Origin: Halomonas ramblicola
GTDB taxonomy: Bacteria > Pseudomonadota > Gammaproteobacteria > Pseudomonadales > Halomonadaceae
Length of the DNA stretch: 64,000 nucleotides
Direction: 5' to 3'
NCBI RefSeq assembly: GCF_030409215.1
Contig: NZ_JAUFPL010000028.1
Coordinates: 243,220 to 307,219, forward strand
A program made the position numbers and the translations under genes. A model generated the notes under the pieces. It searched no databases, had not been told where the DNA came from, and worked only from the letters and a program-made list of their open reading frames with translations. This document shows, piece after piece, positions 39,409 to 48,758 of the stretch (its first letter is position 1; every line of letters begins with the position of its first letter).

Positions 39409-40287
39409 ATGGACAGGACGACACGCATCGCTACCCCCACCGGCGGCCTGGGCATTCCGCTGCTGGCGGTTCTGCTCGCCTTGCCCACCGCCGCCCAGGC
39501 GGCCACGCTCGAGGAGATTCGCGAGCGCGGCCATATCCGTGTGGCGGTGGCGGATGAGGAGCCCTATGGCTACCTGGACGAGGATGGCGAGGGGCGCGGC
39601 GCCGGCCCCGAGGTGGCTCGGCACCTGCTGGAACAGCTGGGCATCGAGCGGATCGAGTGGCAGGTCGTGGACTTCGACGACCTGATCCCCGGGCTCGAGG
39701 AAGACGAGTTCGACATGGCGGCGGCGGAGATGGCCATCCGCCCCGATCGCTGCGCGCGGGTGCTCTTCTCCGAACCCAACACCTCCTATGGCGAGGGGCT
39801 GCTGGTGAGAGCCGCGAACCCCCACGAGATCAACGCCTACGACGCCTTCGCCGAGCGCGACGACATCCGCGTCGCGGTGCTCTCGGGCGCCACCCAGGTC
39901 GATATCCTGACCGCGCTCGGCGTACCCGAGAGCCGCCTGGTGGCGATCGACAGCAATGCCCAGGCGATCGACACGATCCTCGACGGCGAGGCGGAAGCCT
40001 ACGCCGGCACGGGGCTGACGGTCAGCCAACTGGCCGAACGGGACCGCCAGGTGGAGGTCGCGCAGAACTTCGTCGATCCCGAGGTGGACGGCGAGATGGT
40101 GCGCAGCTGGGGGGGCTTCGCCTTCCCGCTCGACGCCGAATCGCTGCGCGACGCCTTCAACGAGGCGCTGCTCGACTACCGCAACACCCAGGCCTGGGAG
40201 GACACCCTGAGCGGCTACGGCTTCACCCAGGACGACATCCTCAACGCCTTCCGCTTCGATACCGACTGGCTGTGCAGCGAGCAGTGA
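39409..40287 (+). CDS. Amino-acid-type solute-binding protein, resembles ectoine-binding EhuB; orphan
   Basis: A 292-residue periplasmic binding protein (family 3) with a signal peptide ending PTAAQA. The sequence TLEEIRERGHIRVAVADEEPYGYLDEDG, LIPGLEEDEFDMAAAEMAIRPDRCARVLFSEPNTSYGEGLLV and the following residues resemble EhuB, the ectoine and hydroxyectoine receptor. No permease or ATPase gene is adjacent: the downstream gene is convergent hda and the upstream gene is an unrelated lipoprotein. It could serve a transporter encoded elsewhere or be a stand-alone sensor. Ligand assignment is tentative. Confidence 0.65.
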   Translation: MDRTTRIATPTGGLGIPLLAVLLALPTAAQAATLEEIRERGHIRVAVADEEPYGYLDEDGEGRGAGPEVARHLLEQLGIERIEWQVVDFDDLIPGLEEDEFDMAAAEMAIRPDRCARVLFSEPNTSYGEGLLVRAANPHEINAYDAFAERDDIRVAVLSGATQVDILTALGVPESRLVAIDSNAQAIDTILDGEAEAYAGTGLTVSQLAERDRQVEVAQNFVDPEVDGEMVRSWGGFAFPLDAESLRDAFNEALLDYRNTQAWEDTLSGYGFTQDDILNAFRFDTDWLCSEQ

Positions 40288-40290
40288 GCC

Positions 40291-40992
40291 CTACCAGCCC
40301 AGCGCCTGCTTGACGAAGGGGATGGTCAGCTTGCGCTGGGCCGACAGCGAGGCACGATCCAGGTCCTCGAGCATCCCGAAGAGTTCGTCCAGGCGTCGCG
40401 GCCCACGATGCAGGATGTAGCGGGCCACCTCGTCGGCCAGCTGCATGCCGCGAACCCCGGCACGCAGCTGCAGGGCCGCCAGGCGGCCCGCATCGTCCAG
40501 CCCCTGGACGTGGAAGGTCACCCCCCAGGTCAGTCGCGAGGCCAGGTCGGGCAGTTGCACCGGCAACCGGCGCGGCGGGGCCTCGGCGACCACCACCAGG
40601 CGCTTGCCGGCGTCGCGCAGGCGATTGAAGGCGTGGAACAGCGCCTCCTCCCAGCGCCGGCGCCCCACCACCCGCTCCAGGTCGTCGATGGCCACCAGGT
40701 CGAGGCGCTCGATCTCCTCCAGCATCAGCGGCGGGAAATGGCCCAACTCCTCCAACGGCAGGTAGAGGGCGCGCCGCCCGCGGTCCGAGGCGGCGTGGCA
40801 GGCGGCCTGCAGCAGGTGACTGCGCCCCACGCCGGGCGCCCCCCAGAGGTAGAGGAAGGGCTCGCCGTCGGGGTCGAACTGGCGAGTCAGGCGATCCACC
40901 AGGCTGGCATTGGGCCCGGGAAAGAAATTGACGAAGGTGGCATCGTCACGCAGCCCGACACCCAACGGCAGCTGTGCCGGCGCACGCCTCAT
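40291..40992 (-). CDS. hda: DnaA regulatory inactivator Hda
   Basis: A 233-residue AAA+ protein homologous to DnaA domain III. With the DNA-loaded beta clamp it stimulates DnaA-ATP hydrolysis to prevent over-initiation. The N-terminal clamp-binding motif QLPLGV lies at residues 7-12. The P-loop reads WGAPGVGRSH, with Arg in place of the usual Lys, as in other Hda proteins, and DDLERV is the Walker B. It overlaps the PerM-type gene upstream by four bases; pairing of hda with this permease family is common. Confidence 0.94.
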   Translation of the reverse strand: MRRAPAQLPLGVGLRDDATFVNFFPGPNASLVDRLTRQFDPDGEPFLYLWGAPGVGRSHLLQAACHAASDRGRRALYLPLEELGHFPPLMLEEIERLDLVAIDDLERVVGRRRWEEALFHAFNRLRDAGKRLVVVAEAPPRRLPVQLPDLASRLTWGVTFHVQGLDDAGRLAALQLRAGVRGMQLADEVARYILHRGPRRLDELFGMLEDLDRASLSAQRKLTIPFVKQALGW

Positions 40993-42068
40993 GGCGACTC
41001 CTCGTCGTGGTGGGGGGAGAGCGTCTCGTCGTACAAGGGACTGTGCTTGTAACGGTCGTTGAGTTCCCGCAAGAGTACCATGATCACCGCCGCCGCCGGC
41101 AGCGCCAGCAGCACCCCGGTGAAACCGAAGAGGTTGCCGCCGGCCAGCACCGCGAAGATCACCGCCACGGGGTGCAGGCCGATCTTGTCGCCGAGCAGCT
41201 TGGGCTGCAGCAGCACGCTCTCCACCACCTGACCGAGGCCGAACACCGCCGCCACGCCCAGCAACATCAGCCAGTCGCCGCCCTGGAAGAAGGCCACCAG
41301 GCCGGCCACGCTGATGCCGACGATGACCCCCAGGTAGGGCACGATGCTGGCCAGCCCCGAGAGCAGGCCGATCAGCAGGCCGAAGCGTACGCCCAGCAGG
41401 GTCAGGCCGATGGCGTAGATGATGCCCAGGCAGAGCATGACGATCAACTGGCCCCGCAGGAAGGCCGAGAGCACCTCGTCACACTCCCCGGCGAGGCGGA
41501 TGACGGTGGCCTCCCAGCGACGCGGCAACCAGTCGCGCACCTTGGCGACGATGATGTCCCAATCCAGCAGCAGGTAGAAGGTCACCACCGGGATCAGCGC
41601 CAGGTTGCCGATCCAGCCCAGCAGCGCCAGCCCCGAGCGCGACACCTGGGAGAGCAGGGTCGCGGCGAAGGTGCCCGTCTCCTTCCAGTTGTCGACCACC
41701 GCCTGGCGCAGCTGGTCGATATCCGTGGAGAGGTCCAGGCCGGTCAGCGACTGGACCCGGGGCACCACGGTCTCCTGTACCCAGTTGAGCACCGCCGGCA
41801 AGGCCTCCACCAACTGCCCCAACTGGCGCCCCAGCACCGGCACCACCAGCAGCAGGCCCACCACGATGATCAGCGTCAGCAGCAGGAACACCAGCGACAC
41901 CGAGAGCCGCCGCGACAGCCCCCGCGCCTCGAGGCGATCGGCCAGGGGGTCGCCCAGATAGGCCAGCACCATGCTGACGAAGAAGGGCATCAGCACCGGC
42001 TCGATGCTGATGAAGAACCATAGCGCCAACGCCAGGACGCCGATTACCACCCACCACTGCCTGCGCAT
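40989..42068 (-). CDS. AI-2E family transporter (PerM-like)
   Basis: A 359-residue polytopic inner-membrane protein with about eight predicted helices. The AI-2E/PerM family features are visible: an N-terminal pair of helices, a central amphipathic region (residues 85-165), and the C-terminal VLLQPKLLGDKIGLHPVAVIFAVLAGGNLFGFTGVLLALPAAA. Substrates proposed for this family include AI-2 and sodium/proton exchange, but the true one is unknown. The start at 42068 begins the conserved part; the frame is open 99 bases farther. It is divergent from purM. Confidence 0.88.
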   Translation of the reverse strand: MRRQWWVVIGVLALALWFFISIEPVLMPFFVSMVLAYLGDPLADRLEARGLSRRLSVSLVFLLLTLIIVVGLLLVVPVLGRQLGQLVEALPAVLNWVQETVVPRVQSLTGLDLSTDIDQLRQAVVDNWKETGTFAATLLSQVSRSGLALLGWIGNLALIPVVTFYLLLDWDIIVAKVRDWLPRRWEATVIRLAGECDEVLSAFLRGQLIVMLCLGIIYAIGLTLLGVRFGLLIGLLSGLASIVPYLGVIVGISVAGLVAFFQGGDWLMLLGVAAVFGLGQVVESVLLQPKLLGDKIGLHPVAVIFAVLAGGNLFGFTGVLLALPAAAVIMVLLRELNDRYKHSPLYDETLSPHHDEESP

Positions 42069-42210
42069 CTTCCACCTCCCTGTCACGCCGCGACCGACAG
42101 GCTGCCAGTCGCCTGACGTGATGCTACAATTCGCACCCTGACTTGCCCACCATGAAGCGGCCCGCACGGCGCGCCGTCGACATGCCGATCACGACCCGAC
42201 AGGATCCCAG

Positions 42211-43271
<1,061 letters not shown>

Positions 43272-43275
<4 letters not shown>

Positions 43276-44000
43276 GCGAGAACCACGCGAGCGACACCCT
43301 GCGCGACTTCACCCCCGAGCCGACGGATGCCCGCCGGGTGGTGGTGCTGATCTCCGGCAACGGCAGCAACCTCCAGGCGCTGATCGACGAGCAGGTCCAC
43401 GAGCGGCTGGGCGGCAAGATCGTCGCGGTGATCTCCAACGAGCCCGATGCCTACGGGCTGGTGCGCGCCCGGGAGGCGGGCATCGACGCCGTGGTGCTGC
43501 CCCATCGCGAGTACGACAGCCGCGACGCCTACGACGGCGCCCTGATCAAGGTCATCGAGCGCCACGAGCCCGACCTGGTGGTACTGGCGGGCTTCATGCG
43601 CATCCTCAGCCCGCGCTTCGTGCAGCGCTTCCTGGGTCGGCTGATCAACATCCACCCCTCCCTGCTGCCCGACTACCAGGGCCTGAACACCCATGCCCGG
43701 GCCCTGGCCGACGGCGTCACCGAGCACGGCTGCAGCGTGCACTTCGTCACCGAGGAGCTCGATGGCGGCCCGGTGGTGCTGCAGGCGGCAGTCGAGGTGG
43801 CCGAGGGCGAGACCGAGGAGAGCCTCAAGCAGAAGGTCCACGCCCGCGAACACCTGATCTACCCCATCGCCGTGAAGTGGTGTCTGGAGGGGCGGCTGCA
43901 GTTCACCGCCGGCGGCGCCACCTTCGACGGCACCCCACTGCCGCCCCAGGGGCTACGCATGTCCCACGCCGATGCGGCGGAGGAGCTGGACGAGGACTGA
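43272..44000 (+). CDS. purN: Phosphoribosylglycinamide formyltransferase PurN
   Basis: A 242-residue enzyme transferring a formyl group from 10-formyl-THF to GAR, step three of purine synthesis. The phosphate loop [12 protein letters not shown], the catalytic [17 protein letters not shown] (Asn, His) and [15 protein letters not shown] (Asp) are intact. About 20 extra N-terminal residues and a C-terminal tail make it longer than E. coli PurN (212). The start at 43272 overlaps purM. A 15-copy heptamer array begins three bases after the stop. Confidence 0.96.
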
Positions 44001-44003
44001 CAG

Positions 44004-44108
44004 CTGGAAGCTGGAAGCTGGAAGCTGGAAGCTGGAAGCTGGAAGCTGGAAGCTGGAAGCTGGAAGCTGGAAGCTGGAAGCTGGAAGCTGGAAGCTGGAA
44101 GCTGGAAG
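44004..44108. repeat. Perfect tandem array, 15 copies of CTGGAAG
   Basis: Fifteen exact 7-bp units (105 bp) follow the purN stop. Read in any plus frame it gives SWKLEAG repeats, but no real gene contains it. An inverse copy of the unit, CTTCCAGCTTC, lies at 44146-44156 and could pair with the array. The uniformity suggests recent slippage expansion and likely length variation between strains. Confidence 0.97.
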
Positions 44109-44168
44109 GGAGCATGAAACCTCCACCGCCTGGGTCAAGGTTTTTCTTCCAGCTTCAGGCTTAAACCT

Positions 44169-44183
44169 CCGGGCGAAGCCCGG
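44169..44183. terminator. Small hairpin between purN and dcd
   Basis: CCGGGC and GCCCGG with a GAA loop lie between the convergent purN and dcd genes. No T-run; a weak candidate for termination. Confidence 0.35.
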
Positions 44184-44195
44184 CCCTTCCAGCCG

Positions 44196-44217
44196 CGAAG
44201 CGCCGCTCTTCCCGCTT
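44196..44217. repeat. 22-bp intergenic motif shared with 36580-36601
   Basis: CGAAGCGCCG-C-TCTTCCCGCTT, 21 of 22 bases identical to the copy between the convergent EEP and fumC genes. Confidence 0.5.
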
Positions 44218-44236
44218 CAAGCTCCTGGGCCCGGGC

Positions 44237-44803
44237 TCAGGTGCGGGGAAGCGTGACCCCCCGCTGTCCCATGTACTTGCCGCCGCGGTCCTTGTAGGAG
44301 GTCGCGCACACCTCATCGGATTCCAGGAACAGCATCTGGGCCACGCCCTCGTTGGCATAGATCTTGGCCGGCAGGTTGGTGGTGTTGGAGAACTCCAGGG
44401 TCACGTGGCCCTCCCACTCGGGCTCCAGCGGCGTCACGTTGACGATGATCCCGCAGCGCGCATAGGTGGACTTGCCCAGGCAGATGGTCAACACGCTGCG
44501 CGGGATGCGGAAGTACTCCACGGTGCGCGCCAGGGCGAAGGAGTTGGGCGGGATCACGCAGACGTCGCCCTTGACGTCGACGAAGCTCTTGTCGTCGAAG
44601 GCCTTGGGGTCGACCACCGCCGAGTGGATGTTGGTGAACACCTTGAACTCGTCGGCACAGCGCACATCATAGCCGTAGCTGGAAGTCCCGTAGGAGATCA
44701 CCCGGCGATCGTTGACGTAACGAACCTGATCGGCCTCGAAGGGCTCGATCATGCCCTCCTGCTCGGCCATGCGGCGGATCCACTTGTCGGACTTGATGCT
44801 CAT
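44237..44803 (-). CDS. dcd: dCTP deaminase
   Basis: A 188-residue trimeric enzyme that deaminates dCTP to dUTP for thymidylate synthesis. The start [86 protein letters not shown] with the catalytic Glu, and the C-terminal [13 protein letters not shown] are typical of Dcd. It converges on purN and lies 118 bases after apbC on the same strand, probably with its own promoter. Confidence 0.97.
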   Translation of the reverse strand: MSIKSDKWIRRMAEQEGMIEPFEADQVRYVNDRRVISYGTSSYGYDVRCADEFKVFTNIHSAVVDPKAFDDKSFVDVKGDVCVIPPNSFALARTVEYFRIPRSVLTICLGKSTYARCGIIVNVTPLEPEWEGHVTLEFSNTTNLPAKIYANEGVAQMLFLESDEVCATSYKDRGGKYMGQRGVTLPRT

Positions 44804-44921
44804 CGGGACGCTTCCTGCTGGAGTGGGAACGGGGGCCTGACGGCGCCGGGGCCGCCATGATAGCGGCCCCGGAAGCGGGCGTCACGGCCTCCCCGGAAGG
44901 AGGTAGGGCGGCGGCTGCCGC

Positions 44922-45728
44922 TCAGTCGTCGCTGAAGGAGATGCTCGGCCCCTCGGGCGACTGGGCGGCCAGTTGCGCGGCCACCTGGCGAGCCATGTCG
45001 CGGAAGGTGGCGGTCACCTCGCCATCCGGTTCGGCCACCACGCTGGGCCGCCCGCCATCCACCTGCTCGCGGATGGCCAGCGTCAGCGGCAGGCGCCCCA
45101 GCAGGCGCGTCTGGTACTCCTCGGCGATGCGCTCGCCGCCTCCCTCGCCGAAGATCGGCTCGGCGTGGCCGCAGTTCGAGCAGAGGTGCAGGCTCATGTT
45201 CTCCACCACGCCGAGCACCGGGACGTTCACCTTGCGGAACATCTCGATGCCCTTGCGGGCGTCGAGCAGGGCGATGTCCTGGGGTGTGGTGACGATCACC
45301 GCGCCGTCCACCGGCACCTTCTGGGCCAGGGTGAGCTGGATGTCACCGGTGCCCGGCGGCATGTCGATGAACAGCACGTCCAGGTCGTCCCACTGGGTCT
45401 GGGTCAACAACTGCTGGAAGGCGCCGGCCACCATGGGCCCGCGCCATACCATGGGTTCGCGGATGTCGACCATGAAGGCCATGGACATGGCCTGGATGCC
45501 GTGGGCCTCGAGCGGGCGCATGCGGTTCTCGCCGGCCTCCTGGGGGCGCACCCCCTCGCCCACGCCCAGCATCCGGGCCTGGCTGGGGCCGTGGATGTCG
45601 GCATCGAGGATACCCACGCGGTAGCCCTCGGCGGCCGCGGCCAGTGCCAGGTTGACGGCGACGGTGGACTTGCCGACCCCGCCCTTGCCGGATGCCACGG
45701 CGACGATGTGCTTGACCCCTTCGATCAC
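44922..45728 (-). CDS. apbC: Iron-sulfur cluster carrier protein ApbC (Mrp/NBP35 family)
   Basis: A 268-residue P-loop ATPase that binds and transfers [4Fe-4S] clusters. The deviant Walker A AVASGKGGVGKSTVAVNLA is near residues 9-27; MVWRGPMVAGAFQQLL and DLDVLFIDMPPGTGDIQLTL are Mrp hallmarks, and the cluster-binding CxxC is in LHLCSNCGHAEPIFG. It lacks the N-terminal DUF59-like domain present in longer homologues such as E. coli Mrp, so it is the short form. It is flanked by terminator-like hairpins upstream. Confidence 0.93.
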   Translation of the reverse strand: MIEGVKHIVAVASGKGGVGKSTVAVNLALAAAAEGYRVGILDADIHGPSQARMLGVGEGVRPQEAGENRMRPLEAHGIQAMSMAFMVDIREPMVWRGPMVAGAFQQLLTQTQWDDLDVLFIDMPPGTGDIQLTLAQKVPVDGAVIVTTPQDIALLDARKGIEMFRKVNVPVLGVVENMSLHLCSNCGHAEPIFGEGGGERIAEEYQTRLLGRLPLTLAIREQVDGGRPSVVAEPDGEVTATFRDMARQVAAQLAAQSPEGPSISFSDD

Positions 45729-45828
45729 GTCCTGCTCCTTCGCTGGTGGTTCGACTCTGCCGGCAGGGCCGACAGTATCTGGTCAGTATACCCGTCCACC
45801 CCGTTGACCACACAAGGCGCAGGACGTA

Positions 45829-45856
45829 CGACGGCGGGCCTCCCGGCCCGCCGTCG
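45829..45856 (-). terminator. Hairpin between coiled-coil gene and apbC
   Basis: A perfect 12-bp stem CGACGGCGGGCC/GGCCCGCCGTCG with a TCCC loop, 24 bases after the coiled-coil gene stop on the minus strand. Stable, but no U-tract. Confidence 0.55.
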
Positions 45857-45880
45857 CAGTGGGGTGGAAGACGAGGCCGC

Positions 45881-46927
45881 CTACTCCGCGGCGGCCTCCT
45901 GCTCCTCGGTGGCCTCTTCCTCTCCGGTGGCCTCTTCCTCTCCGGTGGCCTCTTCGGTCTCCGCGCCGCCGACCCCGGCCTCGAGCTCGGTCAGCTCGCT
46001 GCGCCAGGTGTCCAGCTGCTGCTCCAGGCGCTCGAGCTGCTCCTCGCGGCGCTCGACCTCGCCCTCCTGGGTAGCGACCTCGTCGCGGCCGATGCCGATG
46101 GCGATTTTCAGGTCCTCGAGTTCGGTGCGGGCGGCCTGGACATCGCCCTCGGTCTCGTCGCGGGTCTGGCGGGCCGACTCGACCGCCTGGTTCAGCTCGT
46201 CACGCTCGGCGGCGAGCTCCTCCAGGGTCGCCTCGAGATCGTCGCGCTCGGCCTGGTGGACCTCGATCTCCTCTTGCAGGCCGTCGCGCTCGTCGCGTGC
46301 CGCAGCGATCTCCTCCTCGAGGGCCTCGAGATCGGCCTGGGCCTGCTGGCGCGCCTCCTCGGCCTGCTGGCGCGCCTGTTCGGCCTGCTGGCGCGCCTGC
46401 TCGGCGGCCTGACGCTCTTCTTCGGCCTGCTGACGCGCGGCCTCGGCCTCCTGGCGGGCCGCCTCGGCATCCTGGCGCGCCTGATCGACGGCATCATGCT
46501 CTTCCTGCAGGGCCGTCAGTGCCTCCTGCGCCGAGGCTTGCTCCTCCTCCAGGGAGGCGACGTCGGCTTCCAGGGTCTCGCGCGATGCCCGCAGTTCCTC
46601 GAGGCGCGTCTCGGCCTCGCCGATCTCGGCCTGGCGCGCCTCGAGGTCGGCGGCGGCCGTCTCGCGCTGCTCGTCGAGCTCGGTCAGTTGCGATTCCAGC
46701 GCCTCGAGTTCCTCGCCGGCCTGGTCGTGCTCCTCCAGTTGGCTGGAGAGGGACTGGTTGCGCGACTCCAGCACCTCGAACTCGGCCTCGAGGGCCTCTC
46801 GCGCCTCCTGATGGGAACCGGCGCTGGACTGGGCGATGATGGCCCAGATCACGGCGACCACCGCCACGGCCGCCAGCGCCCTGACCCGGTTGTCCTTGAA
46901 GGGTGATGACTGCGAGGTTTCCGTCAT
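45881..46927 (-). CDS. Membrane-anchored coiled-coil protein of unknown function
   Basis: A 348-residue protein: short cytoplasmic start, one membrane helix (about residues 17-35, RALAAVAVVAVIWAIIAQSS), then an uninterrupted heptad-rich coiled coil to about residue 310, and an acidic tail with repeated EEATG units. The middle has near-exact ARQQAE repeats. Very rich in Glu, Ala, Gln and Arg, with no Cys. It would project a rod of roughly 40 nm into the periplasm. No family can be named; repeats of this composition give spurious matches to many coiled-coil proteins. AAGGAGAGG precedes the start. Apparently monocistronic. Confidence 0.8.
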   Translation of the reverse strand: MTETSQSSPFKDNRVRALAAVAVVAVIWAIIAQSSAGSHQEAREALEAEFEVLESRNQSLSSQLEEHDQAGEELEALESQLTELDEQRETAAADLEARQAEIGEAETRLEELRASRETLEADVASLEEEQASAQEALTALQEEHDAVDQARQDAEAARQEAEAARQQAEEERQAAEQARQQAEQARQQAEEARQQAQADLEALEEEIAAARDERDGLQEEIEVHQAERDDLEATLEELAAERDELNQAVESARQTRDETEGDVQAARTELEDLKIAIGIGRDEVATQEGEVERREEQLERLEQQLDTWRSELTELEAGVGGAETEEATGEEEATGEEEATEEQEAAAE

Positions 46928-47055
46928 GGGACCTCTCCTTCTCTGCTTCAACCTTGCGTCTCGCCGGTTCGCCGCGGCGCACCGGCCCGGATACTGCCTC
47001 AATCAGCATACAGAGCCGACCGCAAGGGAGAAAGTTGCAGCCAACGGCGACTCGC

Positions 47056-47661
47056 TCAGAACGCCGCCGAGCCGGGCACCAGACGCCAGTCGGACAACCA
47101 GGGCGAGCCGCCCACCTCGACGCCCAGCTCTCGCAGCCAGTCCGCCACAACCAGGTTGGACTGGTGGGGGAACCAGTAGGCGCGCGGATGGGGCACGAAG
47201 TCCAGGCCGAAGTCGGCGCTGCGAACCGGGGCCGCCCCGGCCGCCGCGAAGCGGGCATCCAGACGCCGCCGCAGGGCCTGGACCCGCCGGCGCTCCACCC
47301 GCAGGGAGTGAACCCGCTCGACCCCCTCCGGCGCCAGGGCCCGTGGATCGCCGTCCCCCTCGCCCAGGCCGCGCCCCAGGGCACCCGGCGTGGGCCACAG
47401 CAGGGCGGCCAGGCCGCTCAGGAGACCGCGCCGCCCCTCCACGTACCAATGCCAGTCGCCATAGCTGTAGCGCGCCAGGCGTCCATCCTCGCGAGGCAAT
47501 ACCAGGCTGGCGTGGCGACCGTGATCCAGCAGGTAGACGGTCACCGGCGCCACCGGCTCCTCCGGGGGCACCAGCCGCCCCGCACAGCCGGCCAACAGCA
47601 ACAGGGTCAGCAGCGCCGGCCAGGCCGGCCCCCTGCGACCCCGCCGCCATGCGGCCCGCAT
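47056..47661 (-). CDS. Putative lipoprotein, DUF2459-like
   Basis: About 201 residues. The start at 47661 gives an arginine-rich n-region, a hydrophobic core (WPALLTLLLL) and lipobox LAGC, so it should be a lipoprotein. The body contains VTVYLLDHGRHASLVLPREDG, YSYGDWHWYV and DFVPHPRAYWFPHQSNLVVADWLRELGV, which resembles the uncharacterised DUF2459 family (sometimes called urease-associated). Alternative in-frame starts lie at 47682 and 47694. It is divergent from the YihY-type gene. Function unknown. Confidence 0.65.
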   Translation of the reverse strand: MRAAWRRGRRGPAWPALLTLLLLAGCAGRLVPPEEPVAPVTVYLLDHGRHASLVLPREDGRLARYSYGDWHWYVEGRRGLLSGLAALLWPTPGALGRGLGEGDGDPRALAPEGVERVHSLRVERRRVQALRRRLDARFAAAGAAPVRSADFGLDFVPHPRAYWFPHQSNLVVADWLRELGVEVGGSPWLSDWRLVPGSAAF

Positions 47662-47741
47662 GCCACGACCGATAATCATCATGAAGTGTCCCATGAGTCC
47701 AAGGGTAGTCGTGATGACGCAACTCGATCGCGATACCGCCA

Positions 47742-47772
47742 TTGACTCGGCAGGCAGCCCGCGGCCTATGCT
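47742..47772 (+). promoter_or_regulatory. Weak sigma-70 promoter before the YihY-type gene
   Basis: TTGACT (47742-47747) and TATGCT (47767-47772) with a 19-base spacer, 17 bases before the start codon. The spacer is longer than ideal. Confidence 0.3.
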
Positions 47773-47788
47773 GGAGTGACACGCCGCC

Positions 47789-48727
47789 ATGGACCGCGCG
47801 ATGACGCCCTTCCCCGCCTCCCGCAAGCCGTCTCTCCCCCCGCCGCTGAGGCGGACGGGGCGCTTCGCCTGGCGCGTGCTCACCGCCTTCCTGCGCAACC
47901 GCGGCATCCTGCTGGCCGGCGGCGTGGGCTACAACATCCTGCTCTCCATCGTGCCGCTGTTCGCCCTGCTGGTGGTGCTGCTGGCCCGGGTGGTGGACGA
48001 GCAGCACCTGCTCGAGGTCATGGCGGTGCAGGCCCAGCATCTGGCCCCGGCCCATGCCGAGGTACTGATCGACGCCGTGCGCAGCCTGCTCGACTCCCGT
48101 GACGTCATCGGCATCCTGGGCCTGCCGGTGCTGCTGCTGTTCAGCTCCTTCGCCTTCCGCATGCTGGAAGACGCCCTGGCGATCCTCTTCCATGCCCCGG
48201 ACACCCACCACGGGCGCAGCATCTGGGTCTCGGTGCTGCTGCCCTACGCCTTCATGCTGGTGCTGGGCGCCGGCCTGCTGCTGCTTACCCTGCTGGTGAG
48301 CCTGGGCAGCGCCGTCAATGCCCTGTGGCTGGCGCTCTTCGATCGCCAGCTGCCCCTGGCGGGCCTCTCCGAGCCGATGCTCAACCTGACCAGCTTCCTG
48401 GGGGTCTTCGCCCTGTTCAGCGCCATCTACAAGGTGCTGCCGGTGGTCAAGATCGCCCTGCGTCGCGCGGTGATCGGCGGCTTCGTCGCCGCCCTGCTGT
48501 GGGAGGGGGTACGCCTGCTGCTGGTCTACTACTTCGCCAACCTGTCGCTGGTCAACGCCGTCTACGGCTCCCTGGCCACCCTGATCGTGGTGCTGCTCAG
48601 TCTCGAGGTGGGCGCCGTCATCCTGCTGCTGGGTGCCCAGGTGATCGCCGAGCTGGAGCGCAACGCCCGCCTCGGCCTGCCCTGGCACGTCGACCCGCGG
48701 CGTCAGGCGGTGACCCACGTCGACTGA
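47789..48727 (+). CDS. YihY/BrkB family inner-membrane protein
   Basis: A 312-residue membrane protein with six predicted helices. GGVGYNILLSIVPLFALLVVL, FRMLEDALAILF and NAVYGSLATLIVVLLSLEVGAVILLLGAQVIAE are typical of the YihY family (older name ribonuclease BN, now considered wrong). The role is unknown; efflux or virulence functions have been proposed for some members. Starts at 47789 or 47801 are both possible. It converges on the PLD gene with a 31-base gap. Confidence 0.88.
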   Translation: MDRAMTPFPASRKPSLPPPLRRTGRFAWRVLTAFLRNRGILLAGGVGYNILLSIVPLFALLVVLLARVVDEQHLLEVMAVQAQHLAPAHAEVLIDAVRSLLDSRDVIGILGLPVLLLFSSFAFRMLEDALAILFHAPDTHHGRSIWVSVLLPYAFMLVLGAGLLLLTLLVSLGSAVNALWLALFDRQLPLAGLSEPMLNLTSFLGVFALFSAIYKVLPVVKIALRRAVIGGFVAALLWEGVRLLLVYYFANLSLVNAVYGSLATLIVVLLSLEVGAVILLLGAQVIAELERNARLGLPWHVDPRRQAVTHVD

Positions 48728-48758
48728 CGCCCCTCAGAGGGTCGAGCGTCTTCAACCG

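Noticed and set aside
44004..44108. CRISPR array
   Set aside because: The unit is 7 bp, without spacers, and no cas gene is near.
43972..44256. Protein with SWKLEAG repeats
   Set aside because: It is produced only by translating the 7-bp CTGGAAG array; there is no ribosome-binding site and the flanks show no coding signal.
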